A stretch of 64,000 nucleotides of DNA. Origin: Simplicillium sp. C3G150-2. Lineage: Eukaryota > Ascomycota > Sordariomycetes > Hypocreales > Cordycipitaceae. Location: contig JAJIYY010000007.1 in NCBI GenBank assembly GCA_022702485.1, positions 1,178,001 to 1,242,000 on the forward strand, written 5' to 3'. A program made the translations under genes and the position numbers. How positions within the stretch are numbered: the stretch's first letter is position 1; each line of letters opens with the position of its first letter. The notes beneath the pieces are model-generated. The model ran no database searches, was not told where the DNA came from, and saw only the letters and a list, made by a program, of their open reading frames with translations. Positions 51,441 to 63,341 of this stretch are shown here, piece by piece.

Positions 51441-53767
51441 ATGGTCAAAAGGAAGGTTGCCGCGCTCGAAAAAATCGACGCCGATTTGTACGTCCTCCCA
51501 ATTAACTCTCCAATGTTCTCAAACTAACAATTATAGCGCGAGTTTACAATACAAAATCCGTCGCGATCCCAAGTAAGAAGAGAATCCGCTTCCTCGACCG
51601 CTTAAATTTTCCAACCTAACAACCGTCCAGATCATACAAAGATGAATTCCTCAAGCAATGGGAACAATACGAGGCCCAAAGAGAAATCTTCTTGGCTTCT
51701 CCCGCAACCGCGACGTTTGACTCTGTCGAATCCTTCCACAACATGGTCGATCTCATGGCGCACATCTCAGACTGCTACCCCGAAGACACGCAAACCTTTC
51801 CGGACGACCTGAAGGCCATTCTGACGCAGCACCATACCATCCTGCACCCTGAACTGCGTGACAAGATTGTTGGTAGTCTGTTATTACTCCGTCGCAAGGA
51901 TGTCATTGACTCCAGCAGCGTCTTGACTACGCTGTTCCCCATCCTCGTCTCTTCACCCAGCAAATCTCTTCGTGAACTGCTCTTCAACAAAATCCTGAGC
52001 GACATGCGCAACTCCAATTCCAAGTCTATCAACCACCCTCTCAACCGAACGATCCAAACAGTCCTGTACAACTTGGTCACTGCTGACCGGGCCTCGCCGC
52101 GTGCCATCTGGGCAATCAAGTTGACCCGTGAGCTGTGGAAGCGCCAAATATGGACCGACGCCAAGCCAGTCGATGTCATGAAAGAGGCTTGTCTCGCCGA
52201 GAATGAGAAGGTCGTCATTGGGGGTGTGCGCTTCTTCCTTGGAGGCGACAAGGAGCGTGAAGAGCTCGAAGACGAAGACAGCGACGACGACGTAGACCTC
52301 GCCAAGATCAAGCACCAGGCCGGCATCAACAAAAAGTCCAAGAAGCAGAAGAAAGTGTACAACAAGGCCCTCAGTAAAGTCAAGCAAGCTGAGCGCAAGA
52401 AGAACAAGCCCCATCCCCTCAACTTCTCCGCCCTGCACCTCCTCCACGACCCCCAAGGCTTCTGCGAGCAGCTCTACTCCAAGCACTTGCAAAACACCAA
52501 AACCAAGCTCTCTCTCGACTCCAAGCTCCTCGTCCTCCAACTCGTCACCCGTCTCATCGGTCTCCACAAACTCCAAGTCGTCCAGCTCTACTCCTGGTTC
52601 ATCAAGTTCCTCACCCCCCGCCAACAAAACGTCACTTCCTTCCTCGCCTCCCTCGCCCAGGGTACCCACGACCTCGTGCCCCCCGATGCCTTACAGCCTC
52701 TCATCCAAAAGATTGCCAACGAGTTCGTCTCTGAAGCCTCCGCAGCCGAAGTCGCCGCAGCCGGTCTCAACGCCATCCGCGAGATCTGCGCCCGCCAACC
52801 CGGCGCCATTGAAGAGACCCTCCTCCAGGATCTCGTCCAATACCGCAAGAGTAAAGACAAGGGCGTCATGATGGCTGCCAAGGGTCTCCTGTCCCTGTAC
52901 CGCGAAGTCGGCGCCGAACTCCTCAGGAAGCGCGACCGCGGCAAGGACGCCACCATTGGTCTACGCACTGGCTCCATGGCCGCCAAGAAGTTCGGTGAAG
53001 TCCAAGCCGGCGAGATCGAAGGCCTCGACCTCCTCGTCCAATGGAAAGAAGAGCAACGCAAGCGCAAGCTCGCTGAACTCGGTCTCCCCGACGACGCCGT
53101 CCTCGATGAAGACCAAGAGCCCGAAGACGACGGCTGGGAGGTCGCATCTGACGACAGTTCCGACTCTGGCGGCTGGATCGACGTCAGCAGCGACGAGGAA
53201 GATGAATCCGCACCCTCCAAAAAGCGCAAAACTGACGCAGGCGACGAAGACAAGGAAAACGCGGAAACGCCCGAAGAGAAAGCCGAGCGCGAAGCAGAAC
53301 TCGAGCGCATGTCCAAGCTCGCCACCACTACCATCCTCACACCCGCCGATCTGGCTAAGCTGCAAGAGCTCCGCACCGCGTCCGCTATCGACAAGGCCAT
53401 GGGCGGCCGTCGCAAGTCCAAGCAGAACAAGGACGAGCAGCGCCACATGGATGACGGTCTCACTGCCGAGAACATCGAGGCTCCTGCTCGTCTGCGCAAG
53501 CTGACCAAGGAAGAGAAGGTCGAGCTGGCCAAGGAGGGCAAGCCCGATCGCGAGGAGCACAAGAGTACTCAGGCGATCAGAAAGGCGAAGAAGGAGGCTT
53601 CTGGCAAGAGTACGAGTAATCGTGAGAAGCAGCGCAAGAAGAATATCTTTATGACGATGGGCAAGGCGAAGAGTAAGCAAAAGAGAAGTTTGGTCGATGC
53701 GCAAAAGGTCCTTAGGGGTCACGTTGAGAGAAGTTCGCGTGGTGGCAGGAGAAGAAACGGAATGTAA
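51441..53767 (+). CDS. SDA1: SDA1, 60S ribosome biogenesis factor
   Basis: Three exons: 51441-51487, 51537-51572 (36 nt), 51631-53767; 739 residues. Required for assembly and export of pre-60S particles, in nucleus/nucleolus. Family pattern: LQYKIRRDPKSYKDEFLKQW near the start, LMAHISDCYPEDTQTFPDDL, HPELRDKIVGSLLLLRRKDV, RELLFNKILSDMRN, helical repeats through VVQLYSWFIKFLTPRQQNVT and AAAGLNAIREICARQP, then KGVMMAAKGLLSLYREVGAE. Acidic tracts (DEEDESAPSKKRKTDAG) and a Lys/Arg-rich C-terminus (KNIFMTMGKAKSKQKRSLVD, RSSRGGRRRNGM). Length and order are normal. Confidence 0.95.
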
Positions 53768-53883
53768 ATTTGGAGAGATGAAAATAATGTAATGCAGAAA
53801 AGATACGGTTCATGGCGTTTTGATATCATTATGCGAAATACAAAAGATTATGCTAAACCCAAATACATGATCCTACGAACTGC

Positions 53884-55455
53884 TTATGCTACCGCGGAAA
53901 CGTGTGCCTTCTCATCTGTGGGCGTAGAGTTCTCCAAATCTGCAACACGAGCCTCCAGTCCAACTTCCGCCTCGTAGAAAGAATCAATGATTCTCTTGTA
54001 TGAGGGCACAAAGTTGACGCACAGCGAGTAAGTCCAAGCAGCGGCGAGGAACATCATAGGCACGACCATAGACAGGCCTCTTCCATGCTTGTCTCCCACG
54101 GCAAAAGTGATGGCGGGAACGGCGGCGCCTCCAGAAACACCAGCGACAATGTAGCCACTGCCGCGCTTGGTGTGTCTACCCAGGCCTCTCATACCCAAAG
54201 CCACGATGGTGGGGAAGCAGACAGACTCAAAGAAGAGCACTACGAAAAGCATGGAAATGCCGGTATTCTCTCGCTGGGTGATGGCCGGGCCGATGAAGAC
54301 CAAACAACCACTCAGGAAGAAGAGGAATACTCGTCGGGGTTTGGTGAACTTCATGATACCGGAGCCGGCGAATCGACCGATGGCAAAGGCGGCTTGAGCG
54401 CCGGCGAAAAACTTGGCACCAAGCGAGCGACTCGTGTTGGATCGTGTGGCAATAGCATAGTTGATGAAGTTGCTGGCGATGGCGACCTGCGCTCCGGTAT
54501 AGCACCACTGTGCAGCGGCGGCGTGGAAGAGGTTGTATTGTTTCCAGAGCGGCTTTTCATCAGCTTCCGCATTGGTCTCCTGCGCTTGGTACTCCATGTC
54601 TACGGGCCGATAGTCAGTAATGTGAAAGTTATGATATGCGCTATGCTGGCAAAAACATACCTGCGTCTGTGATTTCGGGAATGTCTGCAAAGAAGAAAAC
54701 CGTCGCGAGGAGGAATACAAAAATGGCGATGGCGAGATACACCCATTGCACGTTGGCGAGTGCCTTGGTGTCGCTGAAGTTGAAGAAGACGTATGATCCG
54801 AGGACTGGTGCAATGACGGTACCAATGCCGTTGAAGGCCTGGGAGATGTTGATGCGCATCTCTGCATATCGGGGAGGACCGCATACTGCTGCTGTTTTAG
54901 ACCAGACTGGCGAAACTGTTGCGATTAAACATACCTGTGATGTAGGGATTGGCAGCCGTCTCCAACGAGCCCAGGCCATTACCAATAATGAAAATACAGG
55001 CACAAAAGCCACCAAAGGACTTGGCCTTAATACAAGGGATGGCCAGCAAAGCGCCGACACCATACAGCGTCAAACCCCAGATGAAAACGGCTCGATATCC
55101 AAAGTGTCGCAGAATCCACGCAGCGTGGCCAATGGAAGCAATCGGGTATGCGCTGTTCGAGGATTGACGTCAGAATGCGAAATTCGGCCAATTAGAAAAC
55201 AAAAGGTGGTGTGGTCGCAGCGAGTACTCACCCAAAGTAGGCTGCCTGCAGACCCGAAGAACGGGCTCCCGTGATGTGCAAAACATCCTGAAAATGCTGG
55301 TTCAAAGTGTCGAGCAGGCCATAACTGAAGCCCCAGAGGAAGAACAGCACAGTAACCAGGCAGATGGGGAAGATGGACTGGCGCAAAGTCAATTCGGCGG
55401 CCTTTGTGCGGCGAGAGTCATCCGCCCTGAGCGAATACTTCTGAAGCAAGCCCAT
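53884..55455 (-). CDS. MFS transporter, fucose-permease (FHS) type
   Basis: Four exons: 55455-55232, 55152-54935, 54885-54661, 54599-53884; 460 residues. Sugar/H+ symporter family. Landmarks: LVTVLFFLWGFSYGLLDTLN (the FFLWGF...L..LN helix 1 motif), FQDVLHIT, RSSGLQAAYFGAYPIAS, HFGYRAVFIWGLTLYGVGAL, GNGLGSLETAANPYIT, then GPPRYAEMRINISQAFNGIG, and after the central loop FVVLFFESVCFPTIVALGM and SGYIVAGVSGGAAVPA. These are FHS-type hallmarks. Intron 2 ends in CAGCAGCAG, a triple acceptor; using the last gives PYITVCGPP, nearest the family. Confidence 0.9.
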
Positions 55456-57584
55456 GGTGTGCTTCGGGTATGATATCCTCTTAAATATTTCTGTAGCAGT
55501 GCAAGAGCAGAAGCGACGGGGGAAAGGAAGGTAGAGATTTTAAGAAAGGTAAGACAGGCGGAGGCTGCTAGAGTCTTATGAAGAGGAGTCGTGGAATGCG
55601 GGAAGGTAAGCCCTTATGATTGTCGCAGATGCTGTGGTAGACCCCTCACAAACACGCGATGCTCACCCCATGCGAATTGGGGGAGTGAACGGGCCTAATG
55701 CAAGCAAAATCGGTGCTATAACCCCATGGGCAAGGTGGTGATCATCGGGGGGGCTCCAGTGAACAGCGAGCAGTTAGTCGTGTTTCGTCAGTAATTAACC
55801 TTGGTACCGTGGTCTAGTCCACAATTAGCAGAGCCCCAAGCTTTTTGTGGCTGACTCTTTCTCCAATTGTGCCCCCCAAATCTTCCGACGGGACAATTCA
55901 GCGTCTCTTGTACACCGTACAATTGAGCCAGACAATATTGAAGAGAATGAGTCCCGCCGGGTGAAAGCGAAGGTAATAGATTCTATTACATTGTCAACAA
56001 GACGAGATCTGAATATCACATTGTCTTCAATTGTGAGCAGTGATGACTTAGACCATGCTTACAACTAGATTGGGGTAACATCGGTGTATCCTGGGCGCTC
56101 TTACGTGTATGAGCTCGGCCCCCGAGTCAGCAAATCAAAGCACCCTTCCCCATCACCGTCTTTTCGACATGATATTACAGCGCGATTTGCAACTCCCTAG
56201 CCACCTCTCGGTCAACTAATGTGCCGGGGAAAGCGGGTGGCAATCGTTGGAGAAAGCCGCCATCCTTCTGGGGTACAGCATCCAAAACCTGGGGACTGAC
56301 AACGCTGTGGAGTAATTGGCCGGAGAAGACCGACTAATTGGTCGCCCCCACGACGCCGAGCTCGCTGTAGTGGTGGCGGCTCGTCCTAAGATTTCCCCGA
56401 CGGTGCGAGGGCTCGTCGCAGCTATGAGCGCTATATGACAAGGCGGCGCAATGGTAGGCGCAGTATCTGCGAGCTCTCATCTCTTAAAATATTGGCATAT
56501 TGACTTTGTAGGCGTATACATGAGCGAATAACTGTGGTGTTTTCAGCCGTGAGTCCACCTATGTGGAACAGTAGTTAGTTAGTGGAACAGTTGCTGGATC
56601 GTCACGCGCTAGAAGAACTGGAAGATTCGCTATTAGAGGTTAAATGATGGAGCGGAATGGAACGTTGCCTAACCGAGCGGCGCGTGCAGTAACTTGCGCC
56701 GTTGATTGAGGGCCCTGAATTAGACATTAGCGGTAACGAGATGGAATGGCTTGTTTTAGGACATTCTTCGGCGCGTGAAATAGCTCTTGTCTAGATCAAT
56801 TCTAGCGTCGGAAGCTGTCTGGAGAAAGATTCATATGAGCGAGGCGGTGCAACCGAGATTGCCAGGTTTAGCTTTGCTACGGCAGCCGACGCTTCTAATT
56901 GCAATGTTTCGCAGCGGATGAATGTCGAAGACAATGACAAGTGTCAAAATAGAATCGATAATTTACTTCAGCTTGGGCAAGTTCGCGGCAGCTCTGCAAT
57001 TAGCCGAACGGCGAGGCTTATAACTTAAATTGACTGCCGCAGCCTCTTTTATCCGACGGGACGAGATGTGAAGCAAAGAAACATGCAGGAATCTAGATTT
57101 AGAGTTACATTTGTATTCACTTTTACGGCAGCCGTTGGATAGCGGCATCTATTACCCGCGGGACAAAGAAACGCGCATTCCGAAGCGTCAACGCATGCGC
57201 GTTAACAAGAAAGCAGCACAGCACAAATGATGCGCCGTTTCCGTGGCTGATGGACTTGGTATTAACAAACTCAGCGTTTTGTTATTGTGAACAAGGAAGT
57301 ACAAAGAAAGAAATCATTCGTCCCAGCTAGTTACCCAGAGTCAAGTCGGAGTTTTCTATTGTTTTTTAGATGCCAAATGCGACGAAAGACTGCTCAGGCA
57401 TCACAACTTCTCATGAACCGCAACAGATGACAGGCGGGTTAGACACTTCACAATCTTATGCGCATTTTTTTTTTAGTTTTTTTTTTAAAAAAAAATTGAA
57501 TTAGATAAGTCTTAAAGCTAAATCTGTTTAACCGATTCATTGCGCTCCCCAGCGCTACTGGAGTTCATGGCAGAAAGACAGCGT
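55456..57584. other. Intergenic, 2.1 kb
   Basis: Promoter of the FHS transporter and 3' side of the cysteine-rich gene. Includes a poly-T/poly-A inverted tract (57465-57495). No transposase remnant or other gene recognised. Confidence 0.4.
57465..57495. repeat. Poly-T/poly-A palindromic tract
   Basis: T10, AG, T10, then A9: an inverted homopolymer tract able to form a hairpin, about 90 bp past the stop of the cysteine-rich gene on the minus strand. May act in 3'-end formation, or may be just a homopolymer. Confidence 0.5.
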
Positions 57585-58082
57585 TTACTCCTCGACACAA
57601 ATAGCCATTGTGTGGCATTGGTACGCGACGAGACCACAGTAGTTCGAGAACAGCTTACCGTCGCTCACGCATTTGTACTTGAATGGGCCCTCTCCTGCCT
57701 TTTGTTTGATGCCTGTAACATATCCCACGATAGTTCCATCCTCGGCAGTGTCGTCGCAATCTTTCACCGGCTCGAAGTGGCCATCGCCAAAGTGTGTGTC
57801 TATGGGTTCGACGCTTTCGTCGGTCTCGCAAGCGCTCCTGAGCACGCTAGCATATCCCTTACAGTCATTTGTGAGATCGTCTCCTTCCTGGCCCCAATAC
57901 TCATAAGGGTTGGTGCTGCATGTAGGGAAGCCAGTGCCGAGCTGATAGCAGTCGGTGCATGATGCAATCCTGAAGGCGCTCTTGCCATCCCGGCGAGCCA
58001 GAACCTCAATTGAGTCAAGGTCCTGTGTAGGCAAGGAAGCAACAAGTGAGGCGCCTAAGATGGAAGCAAGATTGAGAAACAT
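57585..58082 (-). CDS. Small cysteine-rich secreted protein (165 aa), effector-like
   Basis: Single open frame from ATG 58082. Signal peptide MFLNLASILGASLVASLP, then about ten cysteines after a possible KR-type processing site (EVLARRDGKS). Cys pattern: SCTDC, FPTC, NDC, SAC, KDC, KYKC, NYC, QC, IC. No catalytic motif seen. Size, secretion and cysteine content fit a fungal effector or antimicrobial-type protein; function is unknown. A donor-like gtaagc inside codon GKL (about 57659) could remove the last 25 residues by splicing to an exon not identified here. Confidence 0.65.
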   Translation of the reverse strand: MFLNLASILGASLVASLPTQDLDSIEVLARRDGKSAFRIASCTDCYQLGTGFPTCSTNPYEYWGQEGDDLTNDCKGYASVLRSACETDESVEPIDTHFGDGHFEPVKDCDDTAEDGTIVGYVTGIKQKAGEGPFKYKCVSDGKLFSNYCGLVAYQCHTMAICVEE

Positions 58083-59779
58083 GATTGTGGTTTGAAGAAT
58101 AAAATTGATTGATGTATCGTTGAGTACAATTGAGATAGTGTTGTGGTTCGATTTGTGATGATTTTTTTGTCATTCTTCTGGGCGAAACCCTGCCATTTAT
58201 ATAGGCAACAGAATGTGACCGTTACTTCGCATTCTGTCCATCGGCGATGCACGCTCTCTATTGTGACGTCCTGACTCCAAAAAGTGCTTCCTGTCATCAT
58301 GATCAGAGCAGAACGAATGCTTCATGACGTCTACAGTCCCTGCCACAATTGGTAAAAGAGCGTAGTAGATCACAAAAGACAACATCATCTCTCACTTGAG
58401 GCTTTCAGCAACTCCCAAGCCATTCAAGGTGAGAATGCCAAAGCCCACCCATTGCATCAGCTGCATCAAGGCTTTGAGAGACGAGCATGACGTCCAAGGC
58501 GTCTAGCAACCTCGCGAATTAGGGAAAGACATGCGGCGGTGTTGGATCGACAGCGCCTCGCCGGGGCTCGCGACAAGCTTGACTACTAACATTATGGCAT
58601 CGGTAGGATCGGATTCCCTGCAACCGATCGCTGGTCCCATGACTTGCCAAATGCACACCCAGCACGTTGGGCACACACCTACAAGACGATGCACATCCAA
58701 CCTAAGCCACTCTGTAATGGATTGTACAAAAATGAGTGGAAAGGCTGTCGATCTTGCAGTACCAGCCGAGCCTGATGTTGCTTATTGATGGTGAGGTTTA
58801 AAGCTAAGACACAGGCCGCAGTGCACATCTGCCCAAATAAACGCCCAGTGTTGCCCATTGACTCACTAAAACCCATTGGCTCGTAGCGCCTGCATTGTCG
58901 ATCGGTCAAGGCCGTTCGTTGCCATAAACTGAGCGCCCGCAACACAATTTTTGCAGTAAAAATGAACGCACATTGAGCGATCAACTCCTCCGTTTTTGTC
59001 AGTAAAAGCACCTGGCTCATTTCCAGATTTACAAAGTTTTAACAATAATACAGACAGATACCAAGCTCTCCCCCACAACAAAGCGATTTCCACGCCGCCA
59101 AGTAGGATCCTTTCTTGCAGCGATGTGCGCCAATATGAGAGCAGTTGACAGCCACAGAAGGGAAACAAGAGACAATAAATTTCAAAAATTACTGCTTTTC
59201 AGCACCACTCACCCAGGCCATTATTGTTTTGCCGGCACTTTGTCCGCATGGAGGGTGGTGAGCACACAGCGAGCCTAGGGTCTGACTTACATCGTGGCCA
59301 CAGCCATGCAACATCGTTTTCCCCACGAGCCTGCTCTTTGCAAACAATACATCCTACTCATCAATCTACTCGATTATATACATTAACTCAAGGCCATAAA
59401 CTCTGCTACCCAGTATGGTAATGGCCGAGAAGCGCTGGCCGCTTTGACATTTACACCTCTAATGACGTCACCACCGAACCAGAGATGTATTACTCTCCGA
59501 ACACTGAAGCCGCGATAGTGTCTCTCGCCTTAACAGCGCAACACACCTAACCAGCTCCCACAATCATATTGATTTAGCATAAATAACAAAATGGCCTGAC
59601 AAACCAACCTCAAAAATCGCCCCCAACGCTTCCAATTCATCTGAACAACCCGCGCCCTCCCCCGCATGCTTCGGCATCTAGACAACCATCTGTTCCACTT
59701 TTTCATGCAAGTTGCGCCGTGTGTTCCATCACGATATATCCATTCCACCGGAAGCAAGTTGCCGTTCTCCAAAGAGCGG
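58083..59779. other. Intergenic, 1.7 kb
   Basis: Upstream regions of the cysteine-rich gene and of the second carboxylesterase. No ORF with domain-like sequence. Confidence 0.35.
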
Positions 59780-59787
59780 TATATATA
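59780..59787 (+). promoter_or_regulatory. TATA box (TATATATA)
   Basis: Strong TATA element about 109 bp upstream of the putative signal-peptide region of the carboxylesterase. It predicts transcription starting near 59810, downstream of which no in-frame ATG exists. Confidence 0.5.
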
Positions 59788-59888
59788 GACTGTGCGCCCT
59801 CATAGAACGTCTTCTTCAGTGGAGCTCGTACATCTGCGGAGATATTCCCCTCTTACACTGCGTCACACCCATTGGAGAGCCACTATTG

Positions 59889-61666
59889 TTGAAGACAGCA
59901 CTCAACTTGAGCTGCCTATTCGCAGTCGCGGCAACGCAATTGATTGGTCGTCGCCAGAATACATCCTCGTCCGATGGTCCCATCGTCGATTTGGGCTATG
60001 CCAAGTATCGAGGCAGCCGACCGGGTACGGGCGTAGACGAGTTTCTGGGCTTGCGTTATGCCCGCCCGCCGATCGGCAATCTCCGATTCCGCGCCCCGGA
60101 GGATCCAAAGTCTGAGTTGGAGGTGCAGGATGCTACAAAGGCAAGTTCTTATGAAAAGACTAAAATGTAGAAATCAGAAGAAAAAAAATTTCCAATTAAT
60201 GTTAACACCAAAATGATAGTATCGTGCCAATTGTCTGGGTGTGGCTGAGAGTACCGGAAAGCCAGAGCAGCCCGGTCCTCTGATGGCAGAGGACTGTCTC
60301 TTTGCCAACATTTTCAAACCTTCCAACGCTACGGAAAACTCCAAGCTACCTGTTTGGGTTTGGATCACGGGCGGTGGCTTCGCAAACGATGCATGGGTCA
60401 ATTTCAATGAGTCGAGTCTCGTCAAAGAGGCCTCTAGCGACATTGTCTTTGTCGAATTCAACTACCGCGTCGGCGCATTGGGATTCCTCGCCAGTGAACA
60501 GGTCAGAAAGGACGGCGACCTCAATGCGGGACTGCTCGACCAACGAAAACTCCTACAATGGGTTCAATCATACATTCACAAGGTAAGCACTCACACACAT
60601 CACACCACAATCACACACAGCTAAGCCAGGCCAGTTCGGCGGTGATCCGTCTCGTGTCGTAATCCACGGCGCCTCAGCCGGCGCAACCTCCGTCGCATAC
60701 CACCTCACAGCCTACTCTGGCCGCAAAGAAAACGACCTCTTCGCCGGAACCATAGTCCAGGACTCCTTCTGGCCACCCCAACGCACCGTCGCCGAGATGG
60801 AATCCCAATACTGGCAACTCCTCACCAGAACCAACTGTTCAACCATCACCTGCCTCCGTCAGGTCGACATCGGACCCTTCCAAAACGCCAGCCAATCGCT
60901 CCCCTTTGCCGACGCTTCGTCCTCTGACCCCTTCATCCCCTTGTTCTACTGGCTTCCCGTCATCGACGGCTCTCTCGTCCCAGACCGGTTCTACAACCTC
61001 TTCGAAAGCGGGCGCTTCATCCGCGTTCCCACCCTCATCGGCGACGACACCAACGAAGGGTCCCAGTATGCCAACAACGCCACCAGTCCCGCCGAGGTGA
61101 CTGCTTTCATGAAGAATAACTACCCGAATCTCAACCCGACGCAACTGGAGGAGATAAACAAGTTGTACCCCAAGATGGATCCCCTGCCCAAACACGCGGC
61201 GTATTTCCCGTCCTCGAGCGCAGCGTACGGCGACATGTGCTTCCAATGTCCTGGAAATGAAATTGCTGCAGCCCTAGCGCGATACAACGACCCCAAGCTG
61301 GTGTGGAATTATCGGTACAATGTGAAAGACCCCGAAACCATCGCAAAGGGATTGGGTACCCATCATGACCAAGAGTGGTGGACGATTTTCGGGCCGGTGC
61401 GGTATGCGGACTCTGAGCCCAAGACGGACTTTACGACGAATAAGAAGTCGGTCACTATTACGAGACATTATTGGATTAGTTTTGTGAGGGCATTGAATCC
61501 TAATACATACAAGGTCAAGGAAGCGCCGGAGTGGAAGCCATGGAGTACGGTTACGGGACAGAGGATCAGGTTGGAGACTAATAATACGGCAATGGAGGAC
61601 GTGCCCAAGGACCAGACGGCGAAGTGTGATTTCTGGCGACGAGTGGCTTTTAGTACGGAGCAGTAG
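59889..61666 (+). CDS. Type-B carboxylesterase, start codon not recognisable
   Basis: Exons: (59889)-60140, 60220-60582, 60635-61666; about 548 residues from the TTG at 59889. The signal-peptide-like sequence LKTALNLSCLFAVAATQLIG begins right after TTG 59889, where an ATG is expected. The frame is open back to 59712 but has no ATG. Landmarks: FLGLRYARPPIGNLRFRAPE, AEDCLFANIF, oxyanion-hole TGGGF, VFVEFNYRVGALGFLAS, nucleophile IHGASAGATS, acid in DDTNEGSQYA and His in GTHHDQEWW. Intron 1 is GC-AG (AAG|GCAAGT). The 3' part ends AFSTEQ. Either the start codon is lost, a near-cognate start is used, or an upstream exon is missed. Confidence 0.7.
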
Positions 61667-63341
61667 AACTCTGGCATGCCTAGCTTAATTGACTAATTTG
61701 CCGTTTGTTTCATGGTCACGCAATAATGCAAGTGAGAAACTGTGGTAGGTTATTGCAAAGCTGGCTGACTCCTCTGAAGCGACCTTATCCACTACGAAGC
61801 TAAGAGGCGCGCCTCGCTCCATAAAGTTAGAAAAACAGAGCACAAGATTGCATGTCACTGGGACCACTCTCGCGTGGAACTGACAGCTTTAGTCTGGCCA
61901 ACTCTTCTGACAGCGCCGTCACAACCGTCGATGGATGCACGTGTGCACATTCTCGCGATTCCAGCATCCATCTGAAATATTGATTCTAGGCGCGTATTGG
62001 CAGGGCATAATTCGGCCAATTTGAATCCTTCACTCTTGGCTGTGGCAAGTCATTCAAAGAGGCCTCTGTCGAGGCAATGGCGTCTATCAGTCCATACCTG
62101 CATGATATACACCCTCTCATCAGCATGACAACCTTCAAACAACAACACGCAGTCACTAACCTAATCAAGCGACCGAATGAATGCGACCGAATCAATAAAA
62201 AAACAAACTGGTACGACGGCGTCCCCGCTAACGAGCAGGACAGTACCTAGTCGCTAGCCCATGACGGTGTCCAATAATACACATCCGTCACAATCGCCTC
62301 AGCTCAGAAAGAAAAAAACTCTTCATGGTACGACCCAGCAAGGCTGAACAGCCAAGTCTAGGCAGTGTAGAAACGTGCTCCCTCTGCTCAGTCTCTGTGG
62401 TCGCAAAGCTGTGACGAAAGTCTGGGCATCGCTTGGCGAAGCGGGACTAGTGGTTAAGGTGGTTTTGCAAGTCTGAAGCAGGAAATGAGTTTTTTTCACG
62501 AGTCAAGTAGAACGAGAGTCAAGCAGAGCAAAGCAAGGCAAGGTAAAGCATAGTAAAGAAAATTGAGGATTTCAAATAAATGAAGCAAGTCGAGCCTCGT
62601 GCAGGACTGCAGCCGGGAATAATTGAGGATTAAAAGTCAGGTTACATGATAGCCGTTAGCGAGAATAAGCATAAAGACACGAGGGCGGTTGCCAACGAGG
62701 GCATACACGTGGTGGGGAAGACGATGCTGATTGGTTGGTTGGTGAGGCTTGTGGATGGATTGGGAAGTCGATCTGGAGGGGGTCCGATCTTGGCGCCAAC
62801 TTTATTCTTACGCTTTACCTTGCTTTACTATTTGGTCTACTTTTACTTGTAGTGTATGGCTGCAGTTCATTTATTTTTCTGTATGGCTCGCTGTTACCGG
62901 ATGAAATGTAACTGTGAAAATCTGCATGCAGTACATCGAGTTATTGAGCAGATATGGCCGAGTGTCGTGTAAGTCACCAATATCAACTCCTACACATCCT
63001 CAGCCACAACCAAACTCAAATAAATAATGCTTCAGATACTTTGTCCGCCACGTGCCACCCTTCCATTTAGACCCTTCCATGCACCGTTGTCCCACCCCAT
63101 CATCACCCGTCTAGACCACATCCCATTCGTCTCCCATAACCAGCCAAGACCGCCACAACGGAGCCAATACTCCAGTAACCAGTAGCCAGCAGCCAGGAGT
63201 TGAGTAGTGTACTCCAGTTAGTAGTTCCAGTAAAATGCCCAATTCAACAGCTATATATCTTCCATCCTTCTCATCACCCTTCTCTCTCCCACCTGTCTTC
63301 CATCGCCAACCTCATACCCTGTCAGAGTCGACTCCGTGACC
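61667..63341. other. Intergenic, 1.7 kb
   Basis: Esterase 3' flank and PHO-4 promoter. Contains a degenerate purine-rich pentamer run at 62521-62559 and a C-rich leader from 63020. No gene seen. Confidence 0.4.
62521..62559. repeat. Degenerate purine-rich pentamer run
   Basis: Successive agcaa / ggcaa / ggtaa / agcat / agtaa-type units, a decayed low-order repeat. Confidence 0.35.

Noticed and set aside
52588..53562. Long minus-strand frame opposite SDA1
   Set aside because: Antisense shadow of a charged, biased coding region; Ser/Arg-rich without domains.
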